64,000 bases of DNA, taken from NCBI GenBank assembly GCA_040080835.1, contig JBEBHP010000008.1, positions 62,001 to 126,000 on the forward strand, given 5' to 3'. The notes beneath the pieces are model-generated. The model was not told where the DNA came from and made no database searches. It worked only from the letters and a program-made list of their open reading frames with translations. Shown here piece by piece: positions 1-8,903 of this stretch; position 1 is the first letter of the stretch; the number at the start of each line of letters is the position of its first letter. The position numbers and the translations under genes are program-made. This DNA is from SZUA-430 sp040080835 (GTDB lineage: Bacteria; Pseudomonadota; Alphaproteobacteria; Micropepsales; Micropepsaceae).

Positions 1-815
1 AATCGGGTCACCCGATTGTCATTGTGGGCGCCGGCAACATGGGTGGCGCCATTGCGAGAGGCCTTGCAGCGGCAGGCTGGACAAGACACCTCATACTTGT
101 GGAACCCGCACCGACAACGTCAGCCATGGAATCAATGGTCACCCAGGGTGCAACGCACATTGCAAGCGCCGCACAGCTGGGCCCTCGCGAAATTGCAGCT
201 GTGATCTTTGCAGTCAAGCCACAGATCATCGCCAGCGTGGCGCCAGCCTATGCACAGATCGCTCGCAACGCACTCATGATTTCTGTGGCTGCGGGTACCT
301 CCATCGAAAGTCTGAATGAATGGCTGGTGACACCGCGAGCGTTGGTTCGCGCCATGCCAAACTTGCCGGCTTCGATTGGCATGGGCATCACTGCCGCCTA
401 TGCGTCCCCATCCACACCCGACAAAGACAGGCAACTGGCGGCACGCCTCCTCAGCGCAATCGGGGAGTTCGTTTGGGTAGATCGCGAAGACATGCTGGAT
501 GCAGTCACGGCAGTTTCCGGGTCCGGGCCTGCGTATGTTTTTCTTCTTGCGGAAGCTCTTGCGGCAGCCGGAGAAAGAGTGGGTTTACCACGGGAAGTGG
601 CTCGAATTTTGGCTCGCAAGACCATAGAAGGTGCCGGCGCGCTTTTGGCCGATATTGAAATGTCGCCAGCTGAATTGCGAAAGTCAGTGACCAGTCCCGG
701 CGGCACAACCGAAGCCGCGCTCAAGGTATTGATGTCGGATGCGCAATTCGAGAACCTGATCGCTGAAGCCGTTCAGGCTGCTACGGCACGCGCAGCGCAA
801 CTTTCAAAATCATGA
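1..815 (+). CDS. proC: Pyrroline-5-carboxylate reductase, 5' end cut by window edge
   Basis: Last step of proline synthesis: NAD(P)H-dependent reduction of 1-pyrroline-5-carboxylate in the cytoplasm. The reading frame is open from base 3 (SGHPIVIVGAGNMGGAI...), so the true start lies left of the window; the GTG at 24 would split the first Rossmann strand and is not the start. Visible motifs in order are the nucleotide-binding loop GAGNMGGA, FAVKPQ, RAMPNLPA, the dimer and substrate signature SGSGPAYVFLLAEAL, and SPGGTTEAAL near the C-terminus. 270 residues are present, almost the full length of the family. It is followed by a same-strand TetR-like gene 52 bp downstream. Identification is secure. 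Confidence 0.97.
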   Translation, partial: SGHPIVIVGAGNMGGAIARGLAAAGWTRHLILVEPAPTTSAMESMVTQGATHIASAAQLGPREIAAVIFAVKPQIIASVAPAYAQIARNALMISVAAGTSIESLNEWLVTPRALVRAMPNLPASIGMGITAAYASPSTPDKDRQLAARLLSAIGEFVWVDREDMLDAVTAVSGSGPAYVFLLAEALAAAGERVGLPREVARILARKTIEGAGALLADIEMSPAELRKSVTSPGGTTEAALKVLMSDAQFENLIAEAVQAATARAAQLSKS

Positions 816-867
816 TGTGAATTGCGCGCAAAAAGTCTAGGATGAAACAAAACCGGGTGCCGCAAAT

Positions 868-1470
868 ATGGCAGCAAAGACGTCGCCTGAAGCAAAACTT
901 ATTGCAGCTGCAATTTCTGCAATCCTGAAATCGGGCTGGTCATCCCTGTCTTTGCTAACGCTTGCCAGGAAAGCCAAAATTGACCGGGAAACCCTGCTCG
1001 GGCTGTGCGCAAGCAAGCACGCGCTGCTGATACTGATCTCGAAATCTGCTGAGCCCGGGTTTCTGGACGCACTCCCCGAAGCTGATGAGAAAATGCCAGT
1101 TCGGGATCGCGTCTTTGATGCCACGCTATGCTGGTTCGAAAGCCTGTCAGGCCTTCGTCCTGTGTACCAGGTAATACATGATGAAAGCGGAACGACTCCC
1201 GGCAGCATCGCTGACTTCTTGCCGATAGCGCGCCGGGCGGCACCATGGATAGCGGATAGCGCAAAACTTCCTGACACCGGATGGAAGGGTCTGGCGATCA
1301 CTGCAGGGTTAAGCGTGCTGATGGCCGAAACCGTTGGCGTATGGCTCGCGGATACGCCGGAACTGGCAAAGACAATGGCTCATCTGGATCGTCGCCTGCG
1401 CACCATAGAGGAATGGCAGGAAACGATTGGCCGAGCCCGCCGGCAGGTCAACACGGACGATGACGACTGA
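868..1470 (+). CDS. TetR/COQ9-like protein
   Basis: 200-residue, all-helical protein. Residues 6-50 have the look of a TetR-type DNA-binding domain (PEAKLIAAAISAILKSGWSSLSL...KIDRETLL). The C-terminal part (WLADTPELAKTMAHLDRRLRTIEEW) instead resembles COQ9, a TetR-fold protein that binds lipids rather than DNA. It lies between proC and a phasin gene on the same strand, with 40 bp to the phasin start, so a link to polyhydroxyalkanoate granules is possible but is only inferred from position. It may be a regulator or a COQ9-like lipid-binding protein; sequence alone does not decide. Confidence 0.7.
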   Translation: MAAKTSPEAKLIAAAISAILKSGWSSLSLLTLARKAKIDRETLLGLCASKHALLILISKSAEPGFLDALPEADEKMPVRDRVFDATLCWFESLSGLRPVYQVIHDESGTTPGSIADFLPIARRAAPWIADSAKLPDTGWKGLAITAGLSVLMAETVGVWLADTPELAKTMAHLDRRLRTIEEWQETIGRARRQVNTDDDD

Positions 1471-1510
1471 ACAATTTTTTCAAGGACGCTTTTTGAAGGG
1501 AGTATCTGAA

Positions 1511-1966
1511 ATGGTAAACAAGCCAAACTTTCCCGAGTTCGATTTCAAATGGCCGAATTTCGATCAGGACTTTTGGGATCGCTTCAAAATCCCGGGCGTC
1601 GACAGTTCTGCGTTGATGGAAAGCCAGAAAAAGAATTTTGACGCACTTATCAAGGCCAATCAGAAGGCCGCAGAAGGCTATCAGAACCTGATGCGCCGAC
1701 AGACCGAGATTCTGAGTGAGACAATGCAGGCGATTCAGGAAGCAGCATCCGATCTCATGAAGGCAAACGACGGTCGCGATCTGCCAAAAAAGCAGGCGGA
1801 GCTGGTTGAGAAAACGGTCAGCCGGGCGTTGAAGCACATGAAGGAACTGGCCGATCTGACGGTCAGTGCAAACACGGATGCTTTCAGGGTGATTCAGGAT
1901 CGCGCAAAGGAATCCGTTTTGGAAATGCAGGAACTGGCGGAAAAGATTTCGGCGATCAGAAAGTAG
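1511..1966 (+). CDS. Phasin family protein
   Basis: Predicted phasin, a small amphipathic protein that coats polyhydroxyalkanoate granules. The 151-residue product is helical and rich in Lys, Glu and Gln. It has an aromatic N-terminus (NFPEFDFKWPNFDQDFWDRFKIPG) followed by long heptad-like helices (ESQKKNFDALIKANQKAAEGYQ; ELVEKTVSRALKHMKELADL). ATG 1511 was chosen because it follows a purine-rich stretch (AAGGGAGTATCTGAA) and begins the conserved phasin region; an upstream GTG-type start in the same frame would overlap the preceding gene. It ends 5 bp before the convergent histidine kinase gene, across a short inverted repeat (CCGGT-CAA-ACCGG). Confidence 0.85.
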   Translation: MVNKPNFPEFDFKWPNFDQDFWDRFKIPGVDSSALMESQKKNFDALIKANQKAAEGYQNLMRRQTEILSETMQAIQEAASDLMKANDGRDLPKKQAELVEKTVSRALKHMKELADLTVSANTDAFRVIQDRAKESVLEMQELAEKISAIRK

Positions 1967-1971
1967 GCCGG

Positions 1972-3306
1972 TCAAACCGGAAGTTTCAGCACAGCTCTCA
2001 ACCCGCCCAGAGTACTGCTCTCAAGGGCGATGTCTCCCCCGTGACCCCGGGCGATGTCGCGCGCAATCGCCAACCCAAGGCCTGCCCCGCCGGTTACAAG
2101 CGAGCGCCCGCTGTCGAGGCGATGAAACGGGCGAAATGCCTCTTCCCGCCGTTCTGCAGGAATACCCGGGCCGTCGTCTTCGACCGCAATTTCTATAAAA
2201 TCTGCATGCTCCACAGCCGAAAGTTCCGCCCGATTACCGTGTCGCATCGCGTTCTCAACCAGATTCATCACACAGCGACGAATGGCGTTAGGACGTACTT
2301 CAAGCGTGAGTGCTTCCGGAACATTCAGAGTCAGCTTCTTTGCAGGATCTTTCGCATCGGCCTTCCGTTGCGCATTGATCGCAATCTCCCGAAGCAGTTG
2401 CGTGATGTCCGCTTCAATCGCACCTTCCCCCGCCTGCCCGCGCGCAAATGCCAGATACTCTTCCAGCATGTGTTCCATTTCCTCAAGGTCTCCCTTGAGC
2501 GCCTGGATCGAAGCATCTTCCTTCATCATTGCAAGCTCAAGCTTCATCCGGGTCAGCGGTGTCCGCAGGTCATGACTGACGCCTGCGAGCATTTCAGTTC
2601 GCTGTTGCACGAAACGGGAAATCCGCTCTCTCATATCAAGAAAGGCCAGGGCCGCGCGACGCACTTCTGTTGCGCCCGAGGGCCTGAAGTCCGGAACATC
2701 TCTCCCTTTGCCGAAGGCCTCTGCAGCATCGGCCAAACGCTCTATGGGTCTGATCTGGTTGCGCAGGAACAGAATTGCGACACTTAGAAACACAAGTGAA
2801 GTGCCAATCATCCACAGCACCCAGACATGGGTATTTGTCGACATCACGCGTTTGCTTTCAGCCATGATGTGCATGACTGCACCATCGAGCTGAATTCGAA
2901 TGTCCACCTGGTCAGGCAATGAGTAGGAATCAATCCAGACAGGTCTGTTGATGCGGGCTGATAGCTCACGGCCGAAAATGCGTTTGAGAACATCATAGGC
3001 TGGCGATTCAGAGTCGGGAATCTTTTCGCCCTGCTTCACCACCGGGACAAGCCCAAAGGAGGTCTCGCGCAACTTCACGGATTCAATGTCGAATTTGTCC
3101 GGCCCCAGCGTTTCATAGGACTGGACAAACAAAACGATCTGCGCTGCAGCCGCACGCGATATTCGCGCAGTCACTGCGTCCCACTGCCGGTCGAACAGCA
3201 TATAAGTGACCACTGCCTGCACAAGCACGACCGGCATGACGATGATCAGGAGTGATCTGCCGAAGAGCCCGCGAGGCAATGACCGTTTGAACAATCCGCC
3301 GGACAA
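1972..3306 (-). CDS. EnvZ-type sensor histidine kinase
   Basis: Membrane sensor kinase of 444 residues. It has a TM helix at about 17-37, a periplasmic sensor region to about 158, a second TM at about 160-182, and a HAMP segment (RNQIRPIERLADAAEAFGKG). The H-box is AGVSHDLRTPLTRMKL with His245 as the likely phospho-acceptor. The ATPase shows NAMRHG (N box), EDDGPGIP (G1) and GGAGLGLAI (G2). It lies 3 bp downstream of the OmpR-type regulator gene and is almost certainly co-transcribed with it, so the pair should form one two-component system. The signal is unknown. The arrangement MarR - response regulator - kinase resembles the petP-petR locus of Rhodobacter. Confidence 0.93.
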   Translation of the reverse strand: MSGGLFKRSLPRGLFGRSLLIIVMPVVLVQAVVTYMLFDRQWDAVTARISRAAAAQIVLFVQSYETLGPDKFDIESVKLRETSFGLVPVVKQGEKIPDSESPAYDVLKRIFGRELSARINRPVWIDSYSLPDQVDIRIQLDGAVMHIMAESKRVMSTNTHVWVLWMIGTSLVFLSVAILFLRNQIRPIERLADAAEAFGKGRDVPDFRPSGATEVRRAALAFLDMRERISRFVQQRTEMLAGVSHDLRTPLTRMKLELAMMKEDASIQALKGDLEEMEHMLEEYLAFARGQAGEGAIEADITQLLREIAINAQRKADAKDPAKKLTLNVPEALTLEVRPNAIRRCVMNLVENAMRHGNRAELSAVEHADFIEIAVEDDGPGIPAERREEAFRPFHRLDSGRSLVTGGAGLGLAIARDIARGHGGDIALESSTLGGLRAVLKLPV

Positions 3307-3309
3307 GGA

Positions 3310-4032
3310 CTACCCCACCCTGTCTGGCATCAGCACATATCCAATTCCACGAACTGTCTGCAGATAAAGTGGCAGCTTTGGATCCACTTCGATCTTTCGG
3401 CGAAGCCTGGTAATCTGCACGTCCACCGTTCGTTCAAGGACTGCGCCCATCTGCTGCGACAGGTCCGAGCGCGTAAAGGTCTGGCCGGCGTTGGCAGAAA
3501 GCAGGCGCATCAACTGCAGTTCCGCTGATGTCAGCTTTACTGGCTTTCCGTCTCGAGAGAGTTCTCCGCGCTCGGCGTCAAACCTGCAAGCACCGAGATG
3601 AACTATGTGCCGCGGAACTTCCACGGGACGGCCCGCACGCCGCAAGATCGTCGAGACTCGTAACAGCAGCTCCCGTGGTTCAAACGGCTTTGCGAGATAG
3701 TCATCAGCGCCTCGCTCCAGTCCCTCGATGCGATCAACCGATTCACCCCTGGCTGTGAGCAGAAGTATCGGAACATTTGACGTGGTGCGAATGGCACGCG
3801 TAAGTGAAAACCCGTCTTCACCAGGCATCATCACGTCCAGAATGATGAAATCGAACTCCCAGCTCGTCATGAGTTGGCGCGCTTCGGCAGCATCCTTTGC
3901 GGCAGTTACTCGGTAGCCATTTTCACTTAAGAAGCGCTGGAGCAGTGTCCGGATACGCGTATCATCATCCACGATCAGCAGGTGCTGTTCCGGTTTCTCC
4001 TGGGCGTGGCTTTCGTTCAACTCAGGAATCAT
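3310..4032 (-). CDS. petR: OmpR-family response regulator, PetR-like
   Basis: Two-domain response regulator of 240 residues. The receiver has the acidic pair in LLIVDDDTRIR, phospho-acceptor Asp66 in FIILDVMMPGEDG and Lys115 in LAKPFEP. The C-terminal winged helix has ELSRDGKPVKLTSAELQLMRLL and ends VRGIGYVL. It overlaps the upstream MarR gene by 4 nt and is followed by its kinase. In Rhodobacter capsulatus petP (MarR-like) and petR (OmpR-like) form such a unit and are needed for cytochrome bc1 expression; here petABC lies about 9 kb away. The symbol rests on this synteny and not on a test of function. Confidence 0.85.
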   Translation of the reverse strand: MIPELNESHAQEKPEQHLLIVDDDTRIRTLLQRFLSENGYRVTAAKDAAEARQLMTSWEFDFIILDVMMPGEDGFSLTRAIRTTSNVPILLLTARGESVDRIEGLERGADDYLAKPFEPRELLLRVSTILRRAGRPVEVPRHIVHLGACRFDAERGELSRDGKPVKLTSAELQLMRLLSANAGQTFTRSDLSQQMGAVLERTVDVQITRLRRKIEVDPKLPLYLQTVRGIGYVLMPDRVG

Positions 4033-4514
4033 TTTTTGGATATCAGGCGCATGACGCCTGCCCGTTCTTGTTCTGAAATCAACCCTGACAGCACTTGTCG
4101 AAATCCGGCAACCGCATCTGGACCCGCAACACGAAATGCCCTGGCAAAAAGCGCCCGCTGCAGCCCCGCCAGTTCCGAGGCGATTTCGCGACCCTTGGGC
4201 GACAATTGCAGCAATCTTTGCCGTTTGTCCTTTACTCCGGCCATCTGCGTCAACAGACCAAATGCTTGCAGATCCTTCATGACCCTGCCGAGAGATTGTT
4301 TCGTAATGCCTAGAATTCCTAGAAGATCCGTAACGGGAAGGCCGGAATGCCTTGCCACAAAATGCAACACCCTTGCGTGCGCACGCCCCAGACCCAGTTC
4401 TTTGAGCCTCCCGTCCATTGACCGGACAACATCCCGGCTGGCAAAGAAAAACAGCTCAACGCCATCCGTAAGCTCTTCTTCTCGCAAATAAAGAAGGGGG
4501 GCCGAAGCCTTCAT
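4029..4514 (-). CDS. petP: MarR-family regulator, PetP-like
   Basis: Winged-helix MarR protein of 161 residues, probably cytoplasmic and dimeric. The core reads GLGRAHARVLHFVARHSGLPVTDLLGILGITKQSLGRVMKDLQAFGLL, a typical wing-helix with recognition helix, followed by KDKRQRLLQLSPKG for the beta-wing. It heads the unit petP-petR-kinase and overlaps petR by 4 nt (ATGA), indicating translational coupling. The 140 bp between this start and the divergent ilvE should hold both promoters. The assignment to PetP comes from the MarR plus OmpR pairing known from Rhodobacter; the ligand and targets cannot be read from the sequence. Confidence 0.82.
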   Translation of the reverse strand: MKASAPLLYLREEELTDGVELFFFASRDVVRSMDGRLKELGLGRAHARVLHFVARHSGLPVTDLLGILGITKQSLGRVMKDLQAFGLLTQMAGVKDKRQRLLQLSPKGREIASELAGLQRALFARAFRVAGPDAVAGFRQVLSGLISEQERAGVMRLISKK

Positions 4515-4654
4515 GAAAATGCCTGCTGGAGTGATGCACAGCGGTTATGGCAAGTATGCGTTAGAATAGAGCGCACACCGGTACGCTCGCAAGCTATACT
4601 CTGCGAGCAATCCTGTCGCCAGCCTTAACCAATATGCAGTCCAGGGAGACCGCA

Positions 4655-5539
4655 ATGTCACTGATACCCTTCGATGATCGAGATGGACACATCTGGCTTG
4701 ATGGAAAGCTCGTCCCCTGGCGAGAAGCAACGACACATGTCCTGACGCATGGACTTCATTACGGCTCATGCGTTTTTGAGGGGCAGCGGGTCTATGGCCG
4801 CAAGGTATTCAAGCTTGAACAGCATACATCGCGCCTTTTCGACTCTGCGAGGTTAATGGGTTTCGAAATTCCCTTCTCGGAAGCGCAAATCAACGACGCG
4901 TGCCGACAAGTGGTTGAAGCGCAGGGAGCAGAAGATGCCTACATGCGCCCCGTGGCCTGGCGCGGCAGCGAACAGATGGCCGTCAGTGCGCAGAAGGCAA
5001 AGATCCATGTAGCCATTGCTGTTTGGCCTTGGCCATCGATGTTTGATCCCGAGATCAAGAAACGGGGTATCCGGTTGGATATCTCGCGCTGGCGGCGCCC
5101 TGCCCCGGACACAACGCCATGGAAGGCAAAGGCAGCTGGTCTCTACATGATCTGCACGCTTTCAAAGCACGAAGCAGAGCAAAAAGGCTATGCAGACGCC
5201 ATGATGTACGACTGGCGCGGCCTGGTCGCTGAAGCTACCGGCGCAAACATGTTCGTGGTCAAGGACAACAAGCTGTTTACGCCGCACGCCGATTGCTTCC
5301 TGAACGGCATCACGCGACAGACGGTGATACAGCTGGCAAAGGCCCGACAGATCGAAGTCGTAGAGAAATATATCGAACATGCCGACATGAGCACATTCAC
5401 CGAATGCTTCCTTACAGGTTCAGCGGCCGAAGTCACCCCAGTGGGTGAAATTGGCCCATGGAAGTTTGAAGTCGGCAATATCACCAGGACGCTGATGGAA
5501 GACTACTCAAACTACGTGCGCGGCAAACACACAATCTAG
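4655..5539 (+). CDS. ilvE: Branched-chain amino acid aminotransferase
   Basis: PLP-dependent fold-type IV transaminase for the last step of valine, leucine and isoleucine synthesis, or the first step of their breakdown. The 294-residue chain contains HVLTHGLHYGSCVFEGQR near the N-terminus, WKAKAAGLYM around the PLP lysine, LVAEATGANMFVVKDN, and the C-terminal ECFLTGSAAEVTPV. ATG 4655 was preferred to the in-frame ATG at 4634 because GGGAG lies just upstream of 4655 and the family N-terminus fits. Its stop codon (5537-5539) directly abuts the stop of the convergent moaE gene, with no spacer, so transcripts from both sides must run into each other. Confidence 0.96.
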   Translation: MSLIPFDDRDGHIWLDGKLVPWREATTHVLTHGLHYGSCVFEGQRVYGRKVFKLEQHTSRLFDSARLMGFEIPFSEAQINDACRQVVEAQGAEDAYMRPVAWRGSEQMAVSAQKAKIHVAIAVWPWPSMFDPEIKKRGIRLDISRWRRPAPDTTPWKAKAAGLYMICTLSKHEAEQKGYADAMMYDWRGLVAEATGANMFVVKDNKLFTPHADCFLNGITRQTVIQLAKARQIEVVEKYIEHADMSTFTECFLTGSAAEVTPVGEIGPWKFEVGNITRTLMEDYSNYVRGKHTI

Positions 5540-5995
5540 TCATCGTTCCCATCGCGCGGCAGCGTCACTATCGCTGCTGCGCGCATCCACCCAGTGTTCG
5601 CCTGTTGCACGTTTTTCCATTTTCCAGAACGGTGCGCGAACCTTTAGGTAATCCATCAGAAACTGTGCTGCTTCGAATGCTTCGTTCCGGTGCTTTGACG
5701 CAGCAAGAACGAGCACGATTTGCTCAGAAGGATGCAATTCTCCAATGCGATGCACAACAGTAAGACCGTCAAGATTCCAGCGCTGGTGGGCATTTTCTGC
5801 AATACGCATGATCTCACGCTCAGTCATGCCCGGATAGTGTTCCAGCGTCATAGTTATCAATGGCTCGCCATGGCTGCTGTCGCGCACCAGCCCCGTGAAG
5901 CTCACGATTGCCCCAACCGATTTGTGTTCAGATCGCAAAAGCGCAATTTCTCGACCGATATCGAAATCCTCGCGCTGTATGCTGATCTTGATCAT
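5540..5995 (-). CDS. moaE: Molybdopterin synthase catalytic subunit
   Basis: MoaE carries out the dithiolene-forming sulfur transfer to precursor Z using thiocarboxylated MoaD. The 151-residue protein contains GAIVSFTGLVRD, LEHYPGMTEREIMRIAENAHQRW, HRIGELHPSEQIVLV, and FWKMEKRATGEHWVDA, which holds the conserved lysines that meet the MoaD tail. It overlaps moaD by 4 nt and is the last gene of a long minus-strand array. No other molybdenum-cofactor gene is in the window. Confidence 0.96.
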   Translation of the reverse strand: MIKISIQREDFDIGREIALLRSEHKSVGAIVSFTGLVRDSSHGEPLITMTLEHYPGMTEREIMRIAENAHQRWNLDGLTVVHRIGELHPSEQIVLVLAASKHRNEAFEAAQFLMDYLKVRAPFWKMEKRATGEHWVDARSSDSDAAARWER

Positions 5996-6243
5996 CCGCC
6001 GGTCACCGGTGGAAAGAACGCCACTTCGTCGAACTTGCGAACTCTGGCATCTCGATCAACATGGTGCTGATTGATCGCGACACGAACACGCGTACCGTCG
6101 GCAAAGGCTGCTCGATACCCTTCACCTCGCTCGATGAGCCAGTCGATCAATTGCGCTACGGTCGCGATGCTGTCTGGAACATCCAGCGTTTCTTCATTGC
6201 GGCCAATGTGTTGCCGCAACCATGCAAAATAAAGCAGCTTCAA
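5992..6243 (-). CDS. moaD: Molybdopterin synthase small subunit
   Basis: Ubiquitin-fold sulfur carrier of 83 residues that ends in the required Gly-Gly (FFPPVTGG), the site of thiocarboxylation. The N-terminus MKLLYFAWLRQHIG and the segment VRVAINQHHVDRDARVRKFDEVAFFPP match the family. It overlaps both neighbours by 4 nt (pgsA upstream, moaE downstream), which favours coupled translation and a fixed MoaD:MoaE ratio. Confidence 0.96.
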   Translation of the reverse strand: MKLLYFAWLRQHIGRNEETLDVPDSIATVAQLIDWLIERGEGYRAAFADGTRVRVAINQHHVDRDARVRKFDEVAFFPPVTGG

Positions 6244-6848
6244 GGCGCTTGCCTTGCTTCAGCGGAGCGTCGCAAACGGTTGCGCGCGTCCTCTTTCGAC
6301 ACATGCGCAAGATTGACCTGTACATAAGCAAAGCCCGTGTACATCGTCAGAATCGCAGCTCCCCACAGGGATACAATGCCGGCAAAGTGAAGCCCGCCCC
6401 ACACATGTTCCACCGCGGGCGCGAGAATGAGCATCGCCAGAGCGATCAGCTGCACGGCAGTCTTGAACTTCGAAATTGACGAAACCGGAACCTGTACCGC
6501 GATGGTCGCAAGGAACTCCCGCATGCCGGACACAAGAATCTCACGTGCCAGAATGACCAGCGCCGGAATGATCACAAAACCCCGTATATCATCATTGTAG
6601 ACCAGCATGATAAGCGCGGTTGCAACGAGAAGTTTGTCTGCGATCGGATCAAGCATCTGTCCAAGGCGCGATTCCAGATTTCGCGACCGGGCAATCCAGC
6701 CATCCGCATAGTCGGTGATGGCGGCGATCACAAAAACAACAAAGGCGATCCATCGCCCTGCAGGCATGGACATCCAGAACGATGCAACGAATGCCGGAAC
6801 CAGCGCAATGCGTGCAAGCGTCAGCAGATTTGGCAGATGATCTCCCAT
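6240..6848 (-). CDS. pgsA: CDP-diacylglycerol-glycerol-3-phosphate phosphatidyltransferase
   Basis: Integral membrane enzyme that makes phosphatidylglycerol phosphate, the first committed step to phosphatidylglycerol and cardiolipin. The CDP-alcohol transferase signature DG-x2-AR-x8-G-x3-D-x3-D is complete: DGWIARSRNLESRLGQMLDPIAD. Four to five hydrophobic helices are visible. The start at 6848 (MGDHLPNLLTLARIALVP) fits the family; an in-frame ATG at 6902 would add 18 untypical residues. It sits 84 bp downstream of uvrC, a common alphaproteobacterial order, and overlaps moaD by 4 nt. Confidence 0.94.
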   Translation of the reverse strand: MGDHLPNLLTLARIALVPAFVASFWMSMPAGRWIAFVVFVIAAITDYADGWIARSRNLESRLGQMLDPIADKLLVATALIMLVYNDDIRGFVIIPALVILAREILVSGMREFLATIAVQVPVSSISKFKTAVQLIALAMLILAPAVEHVWGGLHFAGIVSLWGAAILTMYTGFAYVQVNLAHVSKEDARNRLRRSAEARQAP

Positions 6849-6932
6849 AGACCCAACTTTAATGCGATTTCCGACAAAGTGGAATTCGCAAATCTGATAC
6901 ACAGCGCCACAACCCGGTGCGCGGAGACAGCG

Positions 6933-8885
6933 CTAGCTCTTTTCGTGGAATTGCTCGAAAATTTTGCGTGCCAATTCCCTTGATATCCCTTTTACTGCCT
7001 CCAGATCTGACAGCCCCGCACGTGTAACAGCCCGGCCCGACCCGAAATGGTTGAGTAAAGCCCTTTTACGGCTGGGTCCTATTCCTTCAATTTCATCAAG
7101 AGGCGACGCCGTCATCGCCTTTCCCCGTTTGGCGCGATGGGTCCCGATCGCAAATCGGTGCGCCTCATCTCGCAAGCGTTGCAGGTAGAACAGCACCGGG
7201 CTCTTGAACTCCAGCTGGAAAGGCTCGCGCCCCGGCATGAAGAAACGCTCGCGTCCGGCATCCCGGTCGGGACCCTTTGCGATCGACACCAGTGAGACAC
7301 CCTGAACACCAAGTGAGTTCAAGACTTCCTGTGCGATGCCAAGCTGGCCTGCCCCTCCGTCGATAATCACGAGGTCCGGCACGAGGGTCTCAACGTCGTC
7401 ATCATCCGAGGCCGTTTCGTCAAATACAACACCCTCCGATTCCGGATCTTGGCTGAGCTCCTTCTGCAAGCGTTTGAACCTTCTGGTCAGCACTTCGCGC
7501 ATCATCCCAAAGTCATCTCCAGGCTCGATATCCGTGCTCTTGATGTTGAACTTTCGATATTGACCTTTGACGAAACCTTCCGGCCCGGCAACGATCATGC
7601 CGCCTACGGCATTGGTGCCTTGGATGTGGCTATTGTCATAGACTTCGATTCTGCGGGGAGGCATCGCAAGTCCAAATGCTTCCGCCAAATTGCCAAGCAA
7701 CCGGGTCTGCGTCGCGCTTTCTGCCATTCGTCGAGCAAAGGCCTCGCGCGCATTCATGATGGCCTGCGCCATCACTTCTTTCTTCTCGCCACGCTGGGGC
7801 ACTAACAGTTCGACTTTGCGATCGGCTTTGACTGACAACGCCTGCTGCAGCAAATCCGCGTCCGAAACGTCGTGGCTCAGGATGATGCAGCGCGGCGGCT
7901 CGCGCTCGTCATAAAATTGGGTAACAAAGCTGTCCAGCAACTCCCCGGATTCCACACTCTTGTCATGGCGCGGGAAGTACACATGGTTTCCCCAGTTCTG
8001 CCCCGAACGAAAGAAAATCACCTGCACGCAACTCTGACCGCCTTCCTGATGCAAAGCAAAAAGATCCGCTTCCTCGATGGTTTCGGGATTGATCCCTTGC
8101 TGCAACTGAACGTGTGCCAATGAACGAATGCGGTCTCGCAACCGGGCAGCCTTTTCAAAGTCTAGCGCTTCCGCAGCAGATTCCATTTCCGTCGAGAGCT
8201 CGTCCTTGACGACATCGCTCTTGCCTTGCAGAAAATTCCGCGCCTGCCCTACCAGCCGTTGATAGTCGGCCGAAGAAAGCTTGCCGACGCATGGGGCGGC
8301 GCACCGCTTGATCTGGAACAGGAGACAGGGGCGAGTACGCGCCTCAAATACCGAATCGGTACAGCTTCGCAGGAGAAACGTTCGCTGGAGTGTGTTCAAA
8401 GTTCTGTTGACGGCACCGGCAGAAGCGAACGGACCGAAATAGTCCCCCTTCCGTGTCTTTGCACCCCGGTGCTTTATGATCTGAGGCGCCTCGTGATCGC
8501 CTGTCACCAGGATGTAAGGAAAGGATTTATCGTCACGGAGAAGAACATTGTAACGCGGCTTCAGGCGCTTGATGAGATTGGCTTCAAGCAGAAGCGCTTC
8601 GACTTCTGAGCGGGTCTGCACGAACTCCATGGTGACAGTGTTCGAGATCATTCGCGCAATCCGCGCCGGCTGATCATATGGCTTCGTGTAGGCCTGGACC
8701 CGCTTTTTCAGGCTCGCGGCTTTGCCAACATAAAGCACTTCGCTGTCGGCGCCGATCATCCGATAGACACCTGGTGAATTGGGCAATCTTGTCAGATAGT
8801 CAGCGATGACCGCCGCACCAACGGCCATACGGTTCGCCTGAACGTCCGCTGTCTCATGTTCCGCTTGTTCGCTATCTGCCATCAC
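6933..8885 (-). CDS. uvrC: Excinuclease ABC subunit C
   Basis: Nuclease of nucleotide excision repair that makes both incisions in the UvrB-DNA complex. The 650-residue protein has the GIY-YIG domain near residues 35-115 (LPNSPGVYRMIGADSEVLYVGKAASLKKRV). A UVR motif follows (EMESAAEALDFEKAARLRDRI), then the RNase H-like 5'-incision domain (IEVYDNSHIQGTNAVGGMIV; PDLVIIDGGAGQL), and two C-terminal helix-hairpin-helix motifs (LDEIEGIGPSRKRALLNHFGS; AVKGISRELARKIFEQF). Length and domain order are normal. No LexA box was seen directly upstream, where only 18 bp separate it from folB. Confidence 0.97.
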   Translation of the reverse strand: MMADSEQAEHETADVQANRMAVGAAVIADYLTRLPNSPGVYRMIGADSEVLYVGKAASLKKRVQAYTKPYDQPARIARMISNTVTMEFVQTRSEVEALLLEANLIKRLKPRYNVLLRDDKSFPYILVTGDHEAPQIIKHRGAKTRKGDYFGPFASAGAVNRTLNTLQRTFLLRSCTDSVFEARTRPCLLFQIKRCAAPCVGKLSSADYQRLVGQARNFLQGKSDVVKDELSTEMESAAEALDFEKAARLRDRIRSLAHVQLQQGINPETIEEADLFALHQEGGQSCVQVIFFRSGQNWGNHVYFPRHDKSVESGELLDSFVTQFYDEREPPRCIILSHDVSDADLLQQALSVKADRKVELLVPQRGEKKEVMAQAIMNAREAFARRMAESATQTRLLGNLAEAFGLAMPPRRIEVYDNSHIQGTNAVGGMIVAGPEGFVKGQYRKFNIKSTDIEPGDDFGMMREVLTRRFKRLQKELSQDPESEGVVFDETASDDDDVETLVPDLVIIDGGAGQLGIAQEVLNSLGVQGVSLVSIAKGPDRDAGRERFFMPGREPFQLEFKSPVLFYLQRLRDEAHRFAIGTHRAKRGKAMTASPLDEIEGIGPSRKRALLNHFGSGRAVTRAGLSDLEAVKGISRELARKIFEQFHEKS

Positions 8886-8903
8886 CCACGCTCATGCATC
8901 GCG

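Noticed and set aside
1966..1990. CCGGT-CAA-ACCGG hairpin between the phasin and kinase genes
   Set aside because: Stem of only 5 bp and no T-run; too weak to call a terminator.
2041..2787. 248-aa plus-strand open frame over the histidine kinase
   Set aside because: It is the antisense shadow of the kinase gene; no domain is recognisable.
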